Of a stretch of DNA of 64,000 nucleotides, positions 59,405 through 64,000 are shown in pieces (within the stretch, counting starts at the first letter, position 1; each line of letters begins with the position of its first letter). The notes under the pieces are model-generated. The model did not search any database. It saw only the letters and a list, made by a program, of their open reading frames with translations, and was not told the origin of the DNA. Source of the stretch: Turbatrix aceti (lineage: Eukaryota; Nematoda; Chromadorea; Rhabditida; Panagrolaimidae); NCBI GenBank assembly GCA_963969345.1, contig OZ017768.1, forward strand, positions 4,426,718 through 4,490,717, in the 5' to 3' direction. The position numbers were made by a program, and so were the translations under genes.

Positions 59405-60125
59405 TTTGCCTCCTCTGGCTCTTTGTCTTCCGCTTTCGATCGCTGCAGAACCTCTAGTAGACCCCCTTTGTTTTTTTGTTTGTGTTTGTTTGCCCGTGAG
59501 AAAAATTATTACACGGAATAATAGTTGGAGTGGTGTAGGGAGATGGTGAAAGGTTCGGCGACCTGAAAGTACTTTAGAGAGGGGGTTTGGAAGCCTAAGA
59601 ATTTTGCCGAAAAAACTATACCGTAAAATTAACCTGCCAGCAGAGTTACGATCGCCTGAAATTGTTTTTTTGCTATTTCTGACGATTTTTGGCACGTTGT
59701 AGCTAATAAACTACGGCATTTTCAAAATCAGAGTGTATATTGATCGACGTAATTTTTGATGGAGAATCCAACAAAAAATATAAAAAGATAGGGTTACACC
59801 TTAAAAATGCCAAAATAAATGTTGTCATTGTGGCATTTTTTACGGTAGTAACCCCATATTTTTATATTTTTCCTGGATTCTCCATCAAAAATTACGTCGA
59901 TAAATATGTACCCTGGCTTTGCAAATGCCGTAGTTTTTTAGCCACAACGTGCCAAAAATGGCAAAAAGCGATTTCAGGCGACCGTAACTCTGCCAATTTA
60001 TACCCCAGGCCCAGGTATGTGAATTTTACGGTAAAAACAACTTTTTGGCAAAACTTCATAAAAATTTTCCAAAATATCACTTGACACAAACATTCTTTGT
60101 TAGACCTACCAGGCGGTTTTAGAAC
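59405..60125 (+). other. Intergenic region containing a foldback element
   Basis: Holds a foldback repeat (59590-60090). An acceptor-like GGTTTTAG lies six bases before the MTERF ATG, so a 5' UTR intron or trans-splice site is likely. No exon is seen. Confidence 0.5.
59590..60090. repeat. Foldback (long inverted repeat) element
   Basis: The left arm has CAGAGTTACGATCGCCTG, TTTTTGGCACGTTGTAGC, AAACTACGGCATTTTC, GACGTAATTTTTGATGGAG and ATCCAACAAAAAATAT. The right arm has ATTCTCCATCAAAAATTACG, AAATGCCGTAGTTTTTTAG, AACGTGCCAAAAATGG and CAGGCGACCGTAACTCTG, in reverse order and complementary. A short loop of about 60 bp separates the arms. Confidence 0.85.
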
Positions 60126-62343
60126 ATGCTCCGACGGGTACTGCACTGCGGGATGTTGGCGACAAGGCGCATGATCGTCGACGACGCAAAGGCAGCGGTT
60201 TTCCTGGCTCACAGGGACCCAGACCAGCCTTCGACTTCTTCGTCGTCGTCGCCGTCGACGACGTCGGCGGATGATCTGGCCTTCCAAGACGCGGATACCG
60301 ATGAAACAGCCCTCATCGAAGACCAACTGCTCGAATCGGGTGCCGAGCGTTTCATCGCGGCGCTGCAGAAGGTGGATGAGGGTCTATCGGTCGTTGGCAC
60401 CGGTCTGGTCAAAGAACCGGTCAAAAAAATACCGCTGAAAGAGATGGAATCCGCGGAAGACACTCTTTCACGGCCGATCAATAATTGGAGGGCAGTTGTG
60501 TATTCAGAAGGCGAATTGGAGCACTCGGATTTGAGCAAACCGCCTTCGAAGAAGAATCCCCATCCATTTGAGCCGGCGAAGAACTCGGCACACGCGGCGG
60601 TCCTCCCGCCTACTCACGCGAGGTCGCTGATGGCGTACGCGAACCATAGCAAGGTGGTTCAGCGGTTGTTGGATTTGGGCGTGGATTTGCTAGACGTCGA
60701 TACAAAAACGCCGAGACTCAGCCGGCACCTCGTGCGCGCGGACTGGGACCGGGACGTTCTCCCCCGGCTCGCATGGCTCGTCCGAACTCTCGGCGTCGAT
60801 CACGAGACCCTCGGGCCCTACCTGACACGGAACCCGTTCTTCCTGATGCAACGCATCGAAGACATGCAGGCCCGAGTCAATTACCTGAAATCCAAGAAAC
60901 TGACCAAGCGCCAGATTTGCAAAATTGTCACGGAGAACAGGTATTGGCTCAATACGGACGTTGCCACCATCGATTCGCGTCTCGGGTGGCTGCAGAGGCA
61001 ATTCAACCTCACGGGAAACGAAATGCGGGATTTGATAGTCAAGGAACCCCGTGTCATCATTTTTGGACTCGGTCCGCTGCAGCGACTTGTCCTGCTCTTT
61101 AACAAGGAATGCCGTTTTGCGAAGCACGAAGTCAAGGGCATGCTTTTGAACGATCCGAGGCTGTTTATGATGGGTGAGTTTTGGCAGAGGTTTTCAACCA
61201 GGGATGGGCGAACATCCGTTTTTTTTTGTTCTCGAACGAACACGAACATTTTGTTAAATTTGTTTGAGAAATCGAACGAATGCGAACATTTTTGTATGTG
61301 TTCGCGAACAAACAACGAACAGATTTTTAGCATATGTTATACAAAATTTTGTCCAAACTAGGCATAAAAACGTAAACTTCGGTACTATACGTTTTCACGT
61401 TTTTGGTGACAGTTTTCCTACACTTTTTTATTGCAAATGGCAATTGACACTATTTTCCATTTTTGGAAAAATAAAGTCAATTTCGGCATCAGTAAACTGA
61501 TTTTATCTAAATTTTTGTTCGTTTTATCTGTTTGGAAAATTTATCTTTGTTCGCGAACAAACTCGAACAAAACAAATCTGTTCTCGAGCGAACACGAATG
61601 CAAAAATTTGAATTTGCTTGCGAACGAATTCGAACGAACACGAACGTTCGCCCATTGAAAATCAAAACGCCTAGGTGGAAAAAAATTCTGCTTGGTTCGA
61701 TATTTTTAAATTTAAAAAACATAAAAAAATTAGTTACAATGGTAAAAAATTCGTGGGAAAAAGGTAAATTTAAAAATAAAAAGATTGACAAAAAAATTTT
61801 TTACTTGAAAAATGGTTCAATAAATTTTTTTATTATTTTGAAACCAAAAATGATTAAAAAAAAGAGTAAAAAAATTGAAAATGGCGTACAAAATACGCGA
61901 TTTGCTTATTTTGCATTTTTTAAAATTATTTTGGCTCTGTGCATTTTTATAAAATAAAAAAATTTACAAAAATTAATTTTTAAAATATTTTTTTGCATCA
62001 TGTTTTTCAATTTTATTCCGGCCACTCTTTTTTTTTGTTAATTTTATGAGATTTTGATTTTGCAGACCCCAAACACGTTCAAGCCTCGTACAACTACATG
62101 GTTCTTGTGATGGGTCTGACGAACAGACAAATCGCAGCGTATCCCCTCGCCCTGCGCTGCTCGGTCGCCGCCATCCGCCGACGGCACGAATTTGCCAAAC
62201 GGACTGGCAAAGCGGTCTACGAAGCCCGTCTCCCGGGCTACGTGTCCCTCGAGGCCCTGCTCCAGCCATCTGACCGCCGCTTTGCCGAAGACGTATGTCG
62301 CGTGCGTGTTGCTGATTTCAATCTATTCATGAAGACACTTTGA
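60126..62343 (+). CDS. Mitochondrial transcription termination factor family protein (MTERF3-like)
   Basis: Exons 60126-61173 and 62066-62343 give 441 residues. MTERF proteins bind mitochondrial DNA or rRNA through helical mTERF repeats; MTERF3 represses mitochondrial transcription and aids ribosome assembly. The first 60 residues are rich in Arg, Ser and Ala with few acids until residue 50, fitting a mitochondrial presequence. The repeats run from about 180 to 430, with motifs such as LPRLAWLVRTLGVDHETLGPYL, VNYLKSKKLTKRQICKIVTE and NEMRDLIVKEPRVI, spaced about 35 residues apart. MTERF3 is favoured by the long N-terminal extension and the ending, but the exact subfamily is inferred. The intron holds a MITE and AT-rich sequence. 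Confidence 0.86.
61199..61655. mobile_element. Copy of the CAGGGATGGGCGAAC MITE-like family in the MTERF intron
   Basis: It starts CAGGGATGGGCGAACATCCG and ends ACGTTCGCCCATT, 457 bp, with a mutated right tip and the same additional right-hand block as the copy at 38103-38574. Confidence 0.8.
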
Positions 62344-62613
62344 TGACGACCGCGCTGGCGCGATACGCATAATTCTCATATTTTCTGCGTTCAAAAATTA
62401 GCATATCTTCTCGCCGGGAAAGAAGCAGCAAAAATCATGCGGTGTTGACTCTTGACGGCATAGTGCCGCCCTACTACTGATAGGGACAGCACGTCTCGCA
62501 CACTCTGTCTTCCTCGAACGCCGTGATCAAGCACACATCATCCACGCATCTTCGATACTCTCTCTCCCCCCCTCCCTCCCTCACTGAATGATTGTGCCAA
62601 CCCACCGGCTGCG

Positions 62614-63812
62614 ATGAGCTCATACCAACAATATTCCGACGGCGGCGATGACGACATCATCGTCACGATCCTTGTTGGATTCGTGATTTTCATAATGTTG
62701 TGCGGTTTAGGCCTTATCATTTTTCTCTGCTTCTATTTCAACGTCCCGAAGAAGGCTAAAAAGTAAGTTGGACGTTTTTCTACTAACAGAAGACATTTTG
62801 AAAATTCTCTCTCAAATTTTTCCAAAAAGTAGGATTTGACATGGAAAATTTTTTACCGTAAAATTCAATTGCCTGAACCCTGATGATCAACGTAGTTTTT
62901 GATAAAAGAATTCGAAAATAAAAAATATAGGATTGCCACTTTAAAAATGTCACTTGTTTCGGCATTTTTCAAGGTGGTAACCAAGGCATAAAATCCGACT
63001 GGCCGGCTTTTCGATTCAAGGACGGACGGAAAAAAAATTCTGGAGTTGATTTTTTTTCGAAAAAAAGTATGATTTTCTGACGTTTTTGTGCTTCATTTGT
63101 TTTTTTTATCACAGGGGAATTTATTATTATTTATTTTTCCAAAACATTTGGTTGTTTCAAAAATTTTTTTTCTGATATTGGTCGAAAATAACCCGAAAAT
63201 AAAAAAAACATTGCGAAAATAACCCTAAAATAAAGTATCAATTTTTTTTTCAAAAAATGGGCCGCGTCAAAAATTTCGGCCCATTTTATGCCTTGATGGT
63301 AATTTTTTTTTCGGATTATCAATCAAAAATTATTTCGGTCAATATTTATCCTGGATTTGAAAATGCCGCAGTTTTTTAGCTACAACGTGCCAAAAATAGT
63401 CGAAAATCAATCGATTTCAGGCAATCGTAACTCCAGATTCAGGCATCGGGCAATTGAATTTTATGGTAAAAAAATTTTCGTTGTAAAAGTTACTTTTTGG
63501 CAAAATTTTATAAAACATTTCCGAAATGTAGTAAAATATAATTATTGTAATTCTCATTTTAGGAAGGCTTTCGGTGATCCTAAGAACGCGTTACCAGACG
63601 ACGTGCCCCTCGAAGAGTGTCCCATTAACATTGGCGAAGTGGACGTCGAAATCGAAAATATCGTAAAAGAGTCGTCAAAGAAAGGCAAAAAGAAATCGAA
63701 ATCCAAGCGTGAGAGATCGAGATCCAGGCGTGAGAGATCGAAATCAAAGTCGAAATCAAAATCGAAATCGATATCGAAATCCAAAGATGAAGAAGATGCG
63801 GAGTTCGCTTGA
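62614..63812 (+). CDS. Small single-pass membrane protein with a Lys/Ser/Arg-rich tail
   Basis: Exons 62614-62762 and 63563-63812 give 132 residues. A short acidic N-terminus (MSSYQQYSDGGDDD) precedes one membrane span (IIVTILVGFVIFIMLCGLGL plus following hydrophobics), then KKAKK. The second exon encodes an acidic segment (LEECPINIGEVDVEIEN) followed by a highly basic repeat of Lys-Ser and Arg-Ser (from about 95) and an acidic end. The orientation rule suggests the basic tail is cytoplasmic. I do not recognise it. Its intron is filled by a foldback element carrying another insertion. Confidence 0.75.
62800..63545. repeat. Foldback element split by a second inserted element
   Basis: The left arm (to about 62980) has GATCAACGTAGTTTTTGAT and TTTCGGCATTTTTCAAGG. 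The right arm (from 63298) has TTATCAATCAAAAATTATTTC, AAATGCCGCAGTTTTTTAGC and AACGTGCCAAAAATAG. The 62981-63297 insertion sits in the loop. Confidence 0.7.
62981..63297. mobile_element. Small inverted-repeat element inserted in a foldback element
   Basis: About 317 bp with 13-bp ends CAAGGCATAAAAT / ATTTTATGCCTTG. The flanks GTGGTAAC and ATGGTAAT agree at six of eight positions, consistent with a decayed 8-bp target duplication. The interior is AT-rich with no coding capacity. Confidence 0.6.
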
Positions 63813-63945
63813 CACAGAAAACACGCGGTACACAACAATCGCAAGAGCGCGATTTGACAGACGTTTTTTTTTCTCACTAGCTGCGGTAAATTTGATAATG
63901 CAAAAACGTATGTTGTATGGTTTATATATCCTGGTGGGTTTTGTG

Positions 63946-64000
63946 TCAGTCGTAGACGAGATCGATGAGAGGTAGTCCGGAGATGCCGGTGGAGGCGAGG
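63946..64000 (-). CDS. C-terminal codons of a minus-strand gene cut by the window edge
   Basis: The minus frame from 64000 to a TGA at 63948-63946 encodes about 17 residues ending GISGLPLIDLVYD. Most codons end in C or G, as in the real genes here, but the piece is too short to identify. It could be chance. Confidence 0.35.
   Translation of the reverse strand, partial: LASTGISGLPLIDLVYD

Overview
This is a gene-dense eukaryotic window, most likely from a nematode. Coding exons are GC-rich with strong C/G third positions. Many introns are 45-65 bp, AT-rich, and end in TTTTCAG or TTTTTAG. The gelsolin-like protein has four domains, as in the worm GSNL-1 type. A secreted protein carries a repeated DPNYQTLAG motif that I associate with nematodes. 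Several genes have a T-rich 3' splice site just upstream of the ATG with no obvious coding exon before it, which would fit trans-splicing. The species cannot be named from the sequence alone; another small ecdysozoan such as a tardigrade is not excluded.

Layout, left to right. (1) The 3' end of an unrecognised membrane protein gene (1-578). (2) A PP2A B'' regulatory subunit (PPP2R3 type, 833-15823) with two alternative 5' ends giving proteins of 1381 and 927 residues. (3) A transposon-rich intergenic stretch with two complete hAT-like miniature elements, then beta-tubulin (19655-21116). (4) A cyclic-nucleotide-gated channel (21777-27924) with two complete genes nested antisense in its introns: a Ly6/uPAR protein and the DPNYQTLAG repeat protein. 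(5) A RING-like protein (28304-29660), a four-domain gelsolin (30207-31780) and a convergent nicotinic receptor subunit (32054-35049). (6) An unrecognised multi-pass membrane protein (36809-39192), a possible small gene, and a small acidic protein (42012-42769). (7) An EDEM3-type ER mannosidase (43932-50364, minus) with a small single-pass membrane protein gene inside an intron, and a glutamine-rich coiled-coil protein (50696-51691, minus). (8) A run of housekeeping genes on the plus strand: RFC2, Nup62 (with a nested antisense two-exon gene and a GC-AG intron), RUVBL1, TOMM22 and an MTERF3-like factor. (9) A small single-pass membrane protein with a Lys/Ser/Arg-rich tail, and the last codons of a minus-strand gene at the right edge.

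The genes do not form one pathway. They sort into housekeeping (replication, nuclear pore, chromatin ATPase, mitochondrial import and mitochondrial transcription, ER quality control, tubulin) and neuronal signalling (CNG channel, nicotinic receptor, Ly6 protein). The strongest non-gene signal is the repeat landscape. Three miniature elements have intact 8-bp target duplications. About ten copies of one MITE-like family starting CAGGGATGGGCGAAC sit mostly in introns, and about five copies of a long-inverted-repeat (foldback) family are also mostly intronic, with evidence of elements inserted into elements. All exon joins below were checked by hand for reading-frame continuity; no alignment or database search was run.
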